A stretch of DNA of 20,141 bases from the NCBI GenBank assembly GCA_934675465.1, contig CAKUQM010000031.1:1-20141 (forward strand), written 5' to 3'. Every line of letters begins with the position of its first letter. The stretch's first letter is position 1. The DNA is from an uncultured Erysipelotrichaceae bacterium. GTDB lineage: Bacteria; Bacillota_I; Bacilli_A; Erysipelotrichales; Erysipelotrichaceae. The notes under the pieces are model-generated. The model was not told the DNA's origin, searched no databases, and saw only the letters and a program-made list of their open reading frames with translations. Both the position numbers and the translations under genes were made by a program. Of the stretch, positions 1-6,663 are shown piece after piece.

Positions 1-386
1 GTACAATACCAGCCCTCATAAGTTCCCTTATAGATATCACCTTGATCATATAGCTGTTTAAATACTTTTTGAACACACTCAACATGTTCAGGATCGGTTG
101 TTCTAATGAATTTGTTGTATGAAATGTCTAAAGACTTCCATAAATCCTTGGCATTATCGATGATTGGATCAACAAACTCCTTAGGTGTGCAGCCCTTTTT
201 CTTAGCTCTTTCTTCAATCTTTTGACCATGTTCATCTGAACCAGTTAAAAAGAAAACATCGTAGCCCTTAAGTTTCTTATAACGAGCTAGTGCATCGGCA
301 ATTACCGTTGTATAACAGTGTCCAATGTGGAAATTATCACTTGGATAATAAATTGGCGTTGTAATGTAATAAGTATTCTTTCCCAC
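1..386 (-). CDS. metG: Methionyl-tRNA synthetase, N-terminal part (cut by window edge)
   Basis: Charges tRNA-Met with methionine in the cytoplasm. About 128 N-terminal residues are visible; the rest lies beyond position 1. The protein opens with GKNTYYITTPIYYPSDNFHI, and the class I HIGH-type motif appears as FHIGHCY, followed by the conserved region with LTGSDEHGQKIEERA. This is the MetG N-terminal Rossmann half, including the D-E-H-G segment. I chose the GTG start at 384-386 because a strong GGAGGAA site (392-398) sits five bases upstream and the family's N-terminus begins there. The gene lies just behind a T-box leader with a Met specifier, which independently supports the identity. The N-terminal fragment is intact. 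Confidence 0.96.
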   Translation of the reverse strand, partial: MGKNTYYITTPIYYPSDNFHIGHCYTTVIADALARYKKLKGYDVFFLTGSDEHGQKIEERAKKKGCTPKEFVDPIIDNAKDLWKSLDISYNKFIRTTDPEHVECVQKVFKQLYDQGDIYKGTYEGWYC

Positions 387-402
387 AAAAATTCCTCCAA
401 TA

Positions 403-600
403 AAATAAAAAAGGTGACACAAGGGCGCAACATGCGCGGTACCACCTTACTTCTAACTTAAGCTTTTAACGCAAGCATACGTTTGACCCTACATATCGAA
501 CCAAATGTTTAAGACCCATCTTCATTGTTTACCAAATACCTTTTTACACCAAACAAAGGTTCTCTATAATTTATTAAACAATTACTCTGTCTATCGTAAC
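403..600 (-). promoter_or_regulatory. T-box riboswitch leader, Met specifier
   Basis: On the minus strand the T-box core AAGGTGGTACCGCG lies at 435-448. It is the hallmark sequence that pairs with the uncharged tRNA acceptor end in the antiterminator. The competing terminator pairs AAGGTG (443-448) with CACCTT (411-416) around an inner GCGC/GCGC stem and ends in a T-rich run at 403-412. Upstream, the specifier-loop-like segment GAAGATGGG carries an ATG triplet at 517-519, matching metG. Uncharged tRNA-Met should favour readthrough into metG. The leader also shields metG from readthrough of the pilus operon upstream. The exact Stem I fold was not computed. Confidence 0.93.
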
Positions 601-606
601 ACCACA

Positions 607-636
607 ATTATACACTAAATTGTTAAAAACATCTTA
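607..636 (-). promoter_or_regulatory. Promoter of the metG T-box transcript
   Basis: A perfect TATAAT -10 box lies at 607-612 on the minus strand, placing the transcript start near 600, at the expected 5' end of the T-box leader. No good -35 box is present at 16-18 bp (only AAGATG-like). The upstream half of the promoter falls inside the last small gene of the pilus operon, which ends at 615. Confidence 0.6.
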
Positions 637-722
637 GTCACCATCAATATTAGCTCAACAAATATCGACATTATCACTATATCAAGTACAGTTGATAAAT
701 ATTCATCAATAAGTTCCCTCAT
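615..722 (-). CDS. 35-aa single-TM mini-protein, last gene of the Tad-like pilus operon
   Basis: A short gene that starts with ATG at 720-722, overlapping the TGA stop of the preceding 108-aa gene as ATGA, and ends with TAG at 615-617. The product starts MRELIDEYLSTVLDIVIMSI and is almost entirely one hydrophobic helix. Its first eight residues match the M-R-x-[LF]-[FI]-[DEN]-E-Y signature of the other small proteins in this operon, which is the main reason to believe it is translated. The family is not one I recognise; a leaderless pilin-like or assembly-scaffold subunit is inference. Its 3' end is only three bases from the -10 box of metG. Confidence 0.6.
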   Translation of the reverse strand: MRELIDEYLSTVLDIVIMSIFVELILMVTKMFLTI

Positions 723-1045
723 TTTGCATACCCTTTAAATTGGCCATTTATCTTTCTGTTAAATAAAGGTAAGTTGATTTGGTAATTTAAAGTAATCAAG
801 AAATCTCTCCTGCTTTTTACAGACGAAAGTTCTTTACAATCAAAGGACCAATTCTTAAGCTCTTCATGATTGATCAAATCATTCAAGTTATAAGTATAAT
901 ATGACGATTCAAATTTTTCGATACCAGCACTATGAATTAGCCTAGCATTCATCATTTGAGAACCAATTGAAATAATACTTGTAAAGACAAAGACTAGTAT
1001 CATCGTAATAATCATCGTGGTCATATATTCAAAAATGTTTTTCAT
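719..1045 (-). CDS. 108-aa TadE-like pseudopilin candidate
   Basis: One N-terminal hydrophobic helix (about residues 7-28, opening MKNIFEYMTTMIITMIL) is followed by an 80-residue polar region rich in aromatic and charged residues. This is the shape of a minor pseudopilin or TadE-type protein. The N-terminus is a shifted version of the operon's shared M-[RK]-x-x-F-x-E-Y signature, with F-E-Y at residues 5-7. The ATG overlaps the upstream stop as ATGA (1042-1045), and the next gene overlaps its own stop, so translation is probably coupled on both sides. I do not recognise a named family. The prediction of a membrane-anchored, outward-facing subunit rests on topology and operon context. Confidence 0.7.
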   Translation of the reverse strand: MKNIFEYMTTMIITMILVFVFTSIISIGSQMMNARLIHSAGIEKFESSYYTYNLNDLINHEELKNWSFDCKELSSVKSRRDFLITLNYQINLPLFNRKINGQFKGYAK

Positions 1046-1458
1046 TCACTCGCTTTTTCCCTTTCATCGACAACAATTAGTTTAGCCTTAATGGCTTTTG
1101 TCTCACCATTGTAATTTAATTGATAAGTTATTTTCTTCTCACCAACTTCGCTACTATCGAATCCAATTACCGTAATATAGTCTTTAATATCCTCACCTTT
1201 TGAGTTATAAGCCTCTACCCTATCTTTATATTCCAATTTTTCATTTATTTGTACTAATAAATCTTTGCCATTAAATGATGCTATTGCTACCGGACTTATT
1301 TCACTCTCTATATAAACAGGTTTAAGTGATTCATCAACAAAGTCCATATTCATACCAATTAGGTCACTTAAAAGTGAAGATATAAAGACCGAAAACACAA
1401 TAATGGAAATAAAAGTTGTAAAGATTGCTTCTGCATATTCATCAAATAAAATCCTCAT
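1042..1458 (-). CDS. 138-aa pilin-like protein with Ig-like (DUF5011-type) exterior domain
   Basis: I chose the ATG at 1456-1458, not the in-frame ATG 21 bases upstream. It overlaps the preceding stop as ATGA, and the product then opens MRILFDEYAEAIFTTF, matching the operon's shared N-terminal signature. Residues about 10-35 form a transmembrane helix. From about residue 60 on, the pattern of a bacterial Ig-like surface domain is visible: NSKGEDIKDYITVIGFDSSEVG, then ITYQLNYNG and a final V-V-D. The layout of pilin-like helix plus small Ig domain suggests a minor subunit displayed outside the membrane. That role is inferred; domain assignment is by eye. Confidence 0.75.
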   Translation of the reverse strand: MRILFDEYAEAIFTTFISIIVFSVFISSLLSDLIGMNMDFVDESLKPVYIESEISPVAIASFNGKDLLVQINEKLEYKDRVEAYNSKGEDIKDYITVIGFDSSEVGEKKITYQLNYNGETKAIKAKLIVVDEREKASE

Positions 1459-1589
1459 GACATTAACCTCTTTAGCCAAAGAATAAAGAAATCACTTATA
1501 TCTAATTTTGTCATAAAAATATCGATGACAATAATACTACAAGTAGCCGCTAAAACACTTAAGCCTAGTTCATTAAATAATCTACGCAT
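1455..1589 (-). CDS. 44-aa single-TM mini-pilin-like protein
   Basis: The gene runs from ATG at 1587-1589 to TGA at 1455-1457. Its product opens MRRLFNELGLSVLAATCSII and consists of a short polar N-terminus, one hydrophobic helix and about 18 further residues. An AGGAAG ribosome binding site lies in the end of the upstream gene, whose stop is only two bases before this start. The stop overlaps the next gene's ATG as ATGA. The N-terminal M-R-x-L-F-N-E-L segment aligns with the other small proteins of the operon. The size suggests a headless pilin-like subunit, but the function is unknown. Confidence 0.72.
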   Translation of the reverse strand: MRRLFNELGLSVLAATCSIIVIDIFMTKLDISDFFILWLKRLMS

Positions 1590-1591
1590 AA

Positions 1592-2932
1592 TCACTTCCT
1601 ATAGGCATTGAACAAAACATCCACATAATCTTTAGTCCTCCAAATTGAATTGTTATCTAAGCTATCTTTAAATTCTTCTGAAATATAGCGTGAATATATT
1701 TTTAATCCCGAATCATAATTTTCTATTTCTTGGCCCTTATCTAAAATATAAAATCTTCTAGTTATTTCTGCTCTTATATTTCCTGAATTCAAGACATAAA
1801 AAGTAACATCGATATAGCCTGCATTTGATAAATCTAAACTATTAGGATTATTTACGGTATAGTTGGCATTATAGACAATCTTCTCTATCTTTATATCATC
1901 ACTGATATCTCCATCTAATTCATCTCTTGCGTTACCATTAACTCTTTCAATTAATTCCCTAATAGGTAATTTTTTATCTTCTCTATCAAAGTACGTGTAG
2001 GAAATATACAAAGTTGGAGGTTTTCTCTTATATGTAGCCTTTAAAGTAATATCTCCATAAGTTCCTTTTTCAATTTTGCTTACTATATTTCCCTTACTGT
2101 CGACAAAGCCAAGAAAATCATAACCGATTTTATTCGCACCAGGAAGTATTACTTCATCAAAGACAGTATATGTATAAACAGGACTACCCACAAAAGTACC
2201 ACCATCTAAATCGTAATTAATTCGATAATTCAAGGGATGACTATAGACAGTTCTTTCAACTGGAATTTCAGGTTTTTCTCCATATATACGCTTATAAGGC
2301 TTTTCAAAGCGCCAATCAGTTGGTTCACTCCACTTAGTAACATAAGAATAAAACGTAGCCGTAGTAGTAATCCAAGTTCCTACAATCATCGTTCGATTGC
2401 GACCGCCACCGGAACTATCAGACATTTTTAATTCCATATAACGACAAGAATGATTCAAAGAAGGTGCCCAGTTTTTAAGTACGTCATGTGTACCAACAGA
2501 GCCAATCTTTCTTCCATCACAATATAGCTGCATAGGTGGCGCTTGATAATTATCATCATAACCACCACGATAAGTATCTACATCTATATACGCATAAGTA
2601 ACATTAGCCTTATAACCAAAGTCCCAAGTATATAAACTTTTAGCATCAACATCACTCCAAACTCTGTTAGTCCCATCAAACGCATAGTGCTTAATATCCT
2701 GTCCTATTACTTTATAGTCCTTAGTAAAAGAAGAAGGATTTTCAGTAGATAATGGTGACCATTCAATAGGCAATTTGTGCCCATATTGAATGGCCGATAC
2801 TTCATTAGGACTACCTGTTGGTTTTTCACTCCACTCACTATAACCAGGCAAAATATTTTCAGCTTTAATATTAAGGGGAATAACAATTAAACATAAGATG
2901 CTTATCAACAATATTTTTAATATTCTAGCCAT
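1592..2932 (-). CDS. Secreted surface protein with InlB-type B-repeat, pilus-associated adhesin candidate
   Basis: Signal peptide at residues 1-24 (K at 6, then a long hydrophobic core ending NIKA-EN). Residues about 25-230 are rich in Trp, Tyr and Ser with recurring W-S-E/W-S-x segments and are unassigned. Residues about 236-302 look like a Listeria-Bacteroides (InlB B) repeat: YDLDGGTFVGSPVYTYTVF, then the IGYDFLGF and ITLKATY segments. Residues about 305-398 resemble an Ig-like surface domain. No LPxTG motif or C-terminal membrane helix is visible, so it is either released or held by the pilus. I chose the start at 2930-2932 because it gives a clean signal peptide; an in-frame ATG at 2945-2947 is possible. 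It overlaps the preceding gene by 8 bases. A tip or adhesin role is inference. Confidence 0.8.
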   Translation of the reverse strand: MARILKILLISILCLIVIPLNIKAENILPGYSEWSEKPTGSPNEVSAIQYGHKLPIEWSPLSTENPSSFTKDYKVIGQDIKHYAFDGTNRVWSDVDAKSLYTWDFGYKANVTYAYIDVDTYRGGYDDNYQAPPMQLYCDGRKIGSVGTHDVLKNWAPSLNHSCRYMELKMSDSSGGGRNRTMIVGTWITTTATFYSYVTKWSEPTDWRFEKPYKRIYGEKPEIPVERTVYSHPLNYRINYDLDGGTFVGSPVYTYTVFDEVILPGANKIGYDFLGFVDSKGNIVSKIEKGTYGDITLKATYKRKPPTLYISYTYFDREDKKLPIRELIERVNGNARDELDGDISDDIKIEKIVYNANYTVNNPNSLDLSNAGYIDVTFYVLNSGNIRAEITRRFYILDKGQEIENYDSGLKIYSRYISEEFKDSLDNNSIWRTKDYVDVLFNAYRK

Positions 2933-3338
2933 TATCACACACCACATCTATCACATTAATCATCTTCTTCGTAATTGTTTTATCTTGGCCTAAAAAGTTC
3001 TTATACTCATGAGAAATAATTACGCATAACAAGCCTTTATAAACATCACTATAACCACTAATTGAATAGGTTCCATCACTGTTAACCAAGATCATAAAAT
3101 TATCTTTAAATAATTTTAAATATTCTTCATTGGAACCAATTTTCATCCTTGAATTGTTAGTATTATAGTAAATATCCTCAATATTCTCTTGCATAACAAT
3201 TTGAGTATTAGCCATCGCCAAATGACTTGCCTTATTGAGCTCATCTAAGCGTACATTGTAGTCAAGAAGATGCATGAGTATTAGACACACACAAAGTCCA
3301 ATAACCGTTAAACTCATAGCTCTGACTAGAACTTTCAT
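2925..3338 (-). CDS. 137-aa pseudopilin/TadE-like membrane protein
   Basis: One N-terminal hydrophobic helix (residues about 7-27, opening MKVLVRAMSLTVIGLCVCLI) is followed by a polar, probably extracytoplasmic domain of about 110 residues with paired cysteines near the middle and end. The topology fits TadE/TadF-type minor pseudopilins, which often follow the platform gene in tad operons. The start overlaps the platform gene stop as ATGA (3335-3338). Unlike the other small proteins here it lacks the F-x-E-Y signature. The hydrophobic helix comes too early for a classical prepilin leader. No named family is recognised. Confidence 0.75.
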   Translation of the reverse strand: MKVLVRAMSLTVIGLCVCLILMHLLDYNVRLDELNKASHLAMANTQIVMQENIEDIYYNTNNSRMKIGSNEEYLKLFKDNFMILVNSDGTYSISGYSDVYKGLLCVIISHEYKNFLGQDKTITKKMINVIDVVCDNG

Positions 3339-4828
3339 ATGTTAACATTACTCCCAATAGCACTCATCATATAAGCAAACATCGCAAACATTGACACCAA
3401 CATTTCAATCGAAAATAGTGCAATGGGAAGATAGCCAATAGCCTCTATAGCTCCAATAGAATCCTCGTTCTTAAGACGCTCAGCCTTATCCAACATTTGT
3501 TGATTTCGATCAATTAAGTTAGAAACACGATCCTTAATTTCATCCTTACCAACATTAGATATCGCATACAAGACTTTCATACTAGACCTAGCATCCTCTA
3601 AATCAAAATCACTTAAGAATTCACCATAAGGTTTAATCGAAGTAGGGTCTTTTTTAGCCTTTTGTAAAAAATCTTTTATCTCAGTTCTTAAAGGATAAGA
3701 AGCCATATTTTGAGAATTCTCAATCGCATTCAAGACCGTTAAACTATTTAAAGTAAGAGATATTTCTCTTAACCAAATAGGAAATTCAATTGTCAAAGCT
3801 TTAGTAAGCTCTTTATATATTTTTTTATATTTAAATGATTTCTTAAAAAGAACCACTATCCCCAACATAAATGGCAAGAAAGCATATTGAATGTTAAAGT
3901 TTAAATATACATAGGCTGTAGAAACAATGCACAATATAAACAAGGTAACATCAATAACATTCAATTTCTTTTTGCCTTCTTTAAACGCAAGATATTCTTC
4001 TTTAAGCTTCTCATCCCTAGAATAATTCAAATCCTCAATCAGCCATTCACCATTAAGCTTAGTTAATACAATTGTCATCGTAATCAAAATTGATGCGATA
4101 AATACTAGTGTCGATATTTGATAAATAGGCGAATGTGTAAAACCATTAAAGTATTCATTTGAAACATAAATATAGACAAAGACACAATTCATCAACAAAG
4201 TAGTACCACATAAGATTAACAATTTAATTCTTCGATTCTTCAGCTCCTTTTGAAACGTAAACACACGTTTCAGCCAATTTTCAATATCTATATACATGTT
4301 CTCACAAACACTAGAGAATGATACTGAGTTACTTGATTCAATACTTAACATAATCTTGTGAACGGACTTGACTCTTGAATTAGGGAATTCTTTTTCAATA
4401 ATCTTCAATGAATTCTCAAATATATCAGGATCATTATTAGTATTATCCAAATAGTCTATCGCCCTTTTAACAGCATCCCTCATTGCACCAGAAGTCAACG
4501 AAAATAATTCGCCAAGTGTAAAACGTATCTTTGTCTTTTGAGTAAATATCGGAATCACATTACTCAAATAATCACTTAACATCTCAAATCTTTCAATACT
4601 ATACGATTGATAGAACCAGGCTTTAATCATAAAAGGGATTAAAATTAAGGTGATAAGAATCAGTACTAATATATAGGATAATTGAAGTCTTGATAAACAA
4701 GCGATGGTAAAGATCGTTGTTAAAATTAATACGACCTCAATAAGAAAATCTTTAGTCGAATAAGAATAACCATACTTATTAATCTGTGTTTTTATGTTCT
4801 TAATACTATAATTTTTAATTAAATTCAT
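3335..4828 (-). CDS. Fused TadB/TadC-type inner-membrane platform protein
   Basis: This is the membrane platform on which a TadA-type motor would act. It is 497 aa long with about seven hydrophobic segments (near 29-47, 50-70, 202-222, 238-257, 292-309, 313-328 and 464-488). Two cytoplasmic helical blocks (about 82-200 and 340-460) each precede a membrane pair in the manner of T2SSF/GspF repeats. Canonical Tad loci encode two proteins of about 300 aa, TadB and TadC, so this looks like one polypeptide doing both jobs. It starts at 4826-4828, 14 bases inside the end of the ATPase gene, which implies translational coupling. Sequence is divergent; the assignment rests on topology and position next to the ATPase. 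Confidence 0.78.
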   Translation of the reverse strand: MNLIKNYSIKNIKTQINKYGYSYSTKDFLIEVVLILTTIFTIACLSRLQLSYILVLILITLILIPFMIKAWFYQSYSIERFEMLSDYLSNVIPIFTQKTKIRFTLGELFSLTSGAMRDAVKRAIDYLDNTNNDPDIFENSLKIIEKEFPNSRVKSVHKIMLSIESSNSVSFSSVCENMYIDIENWLKRVFTFQKELKNRRIKLLILCGTTLLMNCVFVYIYVSNEYFNGFTHSPIYQISTLVFIASILITMTIVLTKLNGEWLIEDLNYSRDEKLKEEYLAFKEGKKKLNVIDVTLFILCIVSTAYVYLNFNIQYAFLPFMLGIVVLFKKSFKYKKIYKELTKALTIEFPIWLREISLTLNSLTVLNAIENSQNMASYPLRTEIKDFLQKAKKDPTSIKPYGEFLSDFDLEDARSSMKVLYAISNVGKDEIKDRVSNLIDRNQQMLDKAERLKNEDSIGAIEAIGYLPIALFSIEMLVSMFAMFAYMMSAIGSNVNI

Positions 4829-5870
4829 TTTTATCTCCCTTTAAAAACTTTATATAAGTTTCTAAAAAATCCCTCTCATTATTTTGATAAAACTTTCTAT
4901 AAACACGCTCAGGCAACATTGTCTTTAGTGCCTGACCATCTCTTACGATATTTTTAATCACATTCTTCTTGCCATTACGATCAAAGAAACATATTTGATC
5001 AATACTACGTTTAACACCATCTGGCGAAAAAGTAGCCTTAACTTTAATGGCATAATCAAAGAAAGTATAAATATCATTCTCTAACCCTGCCCTAGCGTTA
5101 TCCCCAGCCATATTCAAGATACGATCCGGGATTTCCCATACATTCTCCGCATGAATTGAAGTCAATGCCACGCAACCAGAACTAGCCCCTTCTATTATTC
5201 TTAAGATTTCCCTTCCTCTACTTTCAGAAATTATCAGCCATTTTGTGTTCAATCTTAAGGCATCTCTTATGGCTTGTTCGTTTGTATATTCATCGCTAAC
5301 TTTAAGAGAATAAATATCCTTATTAGGATAGATAGTCTTTAGTTTCATCTCCAAAGTATCTTCAACTGTAACGATTGGATCATTATCAGGAATGAAATAA
5401 CATAGATATTTTTCTAATTCTGTTTTGCCAGCACCAACATCTCCTGTTATTACCCCTGATAATCTGGCTCTCATAAGACAGGGTAAGAGCTTGACGATAA
5501 AATCGTTGGCATAGCCATTTTCAACCAAATCCTGTTGTAATAGTCTTGCACAACTTGGAGTCTTTCGGATAGCTAAACAAATATTATTATCACCAGATAC
5601 GCTATTGTGCATGGCCTGGATTCTGAGTTCTTTCGTCTCCGCCTTTAAAGAAGGCTTAGACATATTAAAGTTTTCATTTACCGAATTCGCAACCAAATTA
5701 GTGAATATTCTAAGCCAGTCTCCATCTAACTTTAAATCGCTTTGATATCTTCCTTTTTGTAAATCAGTTATCCATAAATCTTGACCATTCCACTTTAAAT
5801 CCGTAACACTATCATTGATAATATAAGGCCACAAGTCTTTAAACAAGCCTTCATTTACTTCTAAAGCCAT
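4815..5870 (-). CDS. tadA: TadA/VirB11-type secretion ATPase (CpaF-like)
   Basis: A cytoplasmic hexameric motor ATPase of the type II/IV secretion family that would drive pilus subunit assembly. The N-terminal domain carries a V-T-D-L-K-W-N-G segment (22-29), like the TadA/CpaF 'TDI-NG' region. The Walker A is GDVGAGKT (143-150), the Asp box is VTVED (167-171), the Walker B is WLIISESRG (211-219) with E216, and the His box is SIHAEN with H240. Length is 351 aa, shorter than CpaF of about 450, because the N-terminal extension is trimmed. The motif SESRG replaces the usual GE-RG but keeps the glutamate. It follows the mini-pilin by 15 bases with a GGAGGATAT site. All expected ATPase motifs are intact. 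Confidence 0.92.
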   Translation of the reverse strand: MALEVNEGLFKDLWPYIINDSVTDLKWNGQDLWITDLQKGRYQSDLKLDGDWLRIFTNLVANSVNENFNMSKPSLKAETKELRIQAMHNSVSGDNNICLAIRKTPSCARLLQQDLVENGYANDFIVKLLPCLMRARLSGVITGDVGAGKTELEKYLCYFIPDNDPIVTVEDTLEMKLKTIYPNKDIYSLKVSDEYTNEQAIRDALRLNTKWLIISESRGREILRIIEGASSGCVALTSIHAENVWEIPDRILNMAGDNARAGLENDIYTFFDYAIKVKATFSPDGVKRSIDQICFFDRNGKKNVIKNIVRDGQALKTMLPERVYRKFYQNNERDFLETYIKFLKGDKNEFN

Positions 5871-5885
5871 CCTTCATATCCTCCT

Positions 5886-6056
5886 TTACTTAACAATTAA
5901 TTTTTGGTTTTCAACTAAATACATCTTAAAGGCCTTCATAATATCTAAGATATTAGCTTGAACATCACCTTTAAGTGTGTTAGAGATTGCGATTAGCGCA
6001 ATAATAACGATTGCAGATAGAATAATGAAACCGTACTCTTCAAAAAATGCTCTCAT
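5886..6056 (-). CDS. 56-aa Flp-like mini-pilin without leader peptide
   Basis: The first gene of the pilus operon, with a strong AAAGGAG site upstream of ATG at 6054-6056. The product opens MRAFFEEYGFIILSAIV, then a hydrophobic stretch to about residue 26 and a 30-residue amphipathic, lysine-containing tail. E-Y-G followed by the hydrophobic run matches the start of mature Flp pilins (G-x-T-A-I-E-Y-G-L-I-A). The usual 20-26-residue leader and the Gly before the cleavage site are missing. Its position before tadA matches flp genes in known tad loci. Being first and having the best ribosome binding site, it is the most likely major subunit. That role is inference. Confidence 0.85.
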   Translation of the reverse strand: MRAFFEEYGFIILSAIVIIALIAISNTLKGDVQANILDIMKAFKMYLVENQKLIVK

Positions 6057-6087
6057 TTTTTTCTCCTTTCTATGTTTCTACACTTCG

Positions 6088-6116
6088 TTATTGCCGTGAA
6101 ACCTAAAAATTCCTAC
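6088..6116 (-). promoter_or_regulatory. Possible SigH-type promoter for the pilus operon (weak)
   Basis: No convincing sigma-A promoter is visible between the terminator at 6142-6166 and the mini-pilin gene. The minus strand does contain GTAGGAATT (6108-6116), a full match to the SigH -35 pattern RnAGGAwww. Eleven bases later comes CGGCAATAA (6088-6096), a partial match to RnnGAATww. The start site would fall about 25 bases before the gene. Low confidence: pattern matching only. Confidence 0.25.
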
Positions 6117-6120
6117 CCCA

Positions 6121-6166
6121 AATTGAAAAAAGTTTAAAAAAACACTAATTTTTTAAAAATTAGTGT
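6121..6166 (-). terminator. Intrinsic terminator after the marR remnant
   Basis: A near-perfect hairpin: ACACTAATTTT (6142-6152) pairs with AAAATTAGTGT (6156-6166), with a very short loop. On the minus strand it is followed by a T-rich stretch (TTTTTAAACTTTTTTC, 6125-6140). It ends transcription from the MarR-type gene and insulates the pilus operon. With few G:C pairs its strength is uncertain. Confidence 0.75.
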
Positions 6167-6190
6167 CTAAATCAACTTTTTTAAACATTT

Positions 6191-6593
6191 TTAATGAAAT
6201 TTCACAAAGAAAACAGTACCATCTTCCTTATCACTTACTACTTTAATTTCACCAAGACTCAAACCAGCCAAGACATCATCCCTAAATTGTTTTTGAGCCT
6301 TCTTACCATCCATAATGATATTGTCAGCACTAGGCAATAGACATATTTCAACTTTCGTTTATTATCATCCACTTTTCTCTCAATTAATCTTCTATCTTCT
6401 AAAGTTTGAAGAGAAGTCGAAACATGAGACTTAGTAGACTTTCTAGTCCTAGTAATATCTGCAGCAGTATTAAGATCTGGATTATGATATAAAAACATCA
6501 AAATATCAAATCCCATCTGTCTTAATTGATACTTCTCACCATCAAGAACTCATAGTAATGTGTAATAGCTTTATGTTGATCCCAGGAATGCAC
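6191..6593 (-). pseudogene. MarR-family regulator, broken by two frameshifts
   Basis: The GTG start at 6591-6593 has an AAAGGA site and reads MHSWDQHKAITHYYEFL. The frame is then lost near 6544, where one base seems missing. It resumes as GEKYQLRQMGFDILMFLYHN and runs through the winged-helix region: ADITRTRKSTKSHVSTSLQTLEDR, then a wing ending DDNKRK. Near 6353-6355 a second single base (an A of the KRK codons) seems missing. The third part reads VEICLLPSADNIIMDGKKAQ and ends KFH at 6191. Joined, the product is about 134 aa, normal for MarR. The missing bases lie in short homopolymers, so sequencing error is a real alternative to decay. Promoter and palindromic operator are intact. Confidence 0.8.
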
Positions 6594-6606
6594 TTTTAAG
6601 TTCCTT

Positions 6607-6622
6607 TGTTCTATTTAGAACA
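6607..6622. promoter_or_regulatory. Perfect 16-bp palindrome, probable MarR operator
   Basis: TGTTCTA-tt-TAGAACA reads the same on both strands. It lies between the -10 box (6629-6634) and the start codon (6593) of the MarR-type gene, around the expected transcript start. That position and length suit an autoregulatory MarR dimer site. Confidence 0.65.
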
Positions 6623-6628
6623 GTTTAG

Positions 6629-6655
6629 ATTATAAAACCGCTATATACACGTCAA
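6629..6655 (-). promoter_or_regulatory. Promoter of the MarR-type gene
   Basis: On the minus strand, a TTGACG -35 (6650-6655) and a perfect TATAAT -10 (6629-6634) are separated by 15 bp, slightly short of the ideal. It begins eight bases beyond the rloB stop, so the MarR-type gene probably has its own transcript. Confidence 0.6.
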
Positions 6656-6663
6656 TGCAATAA

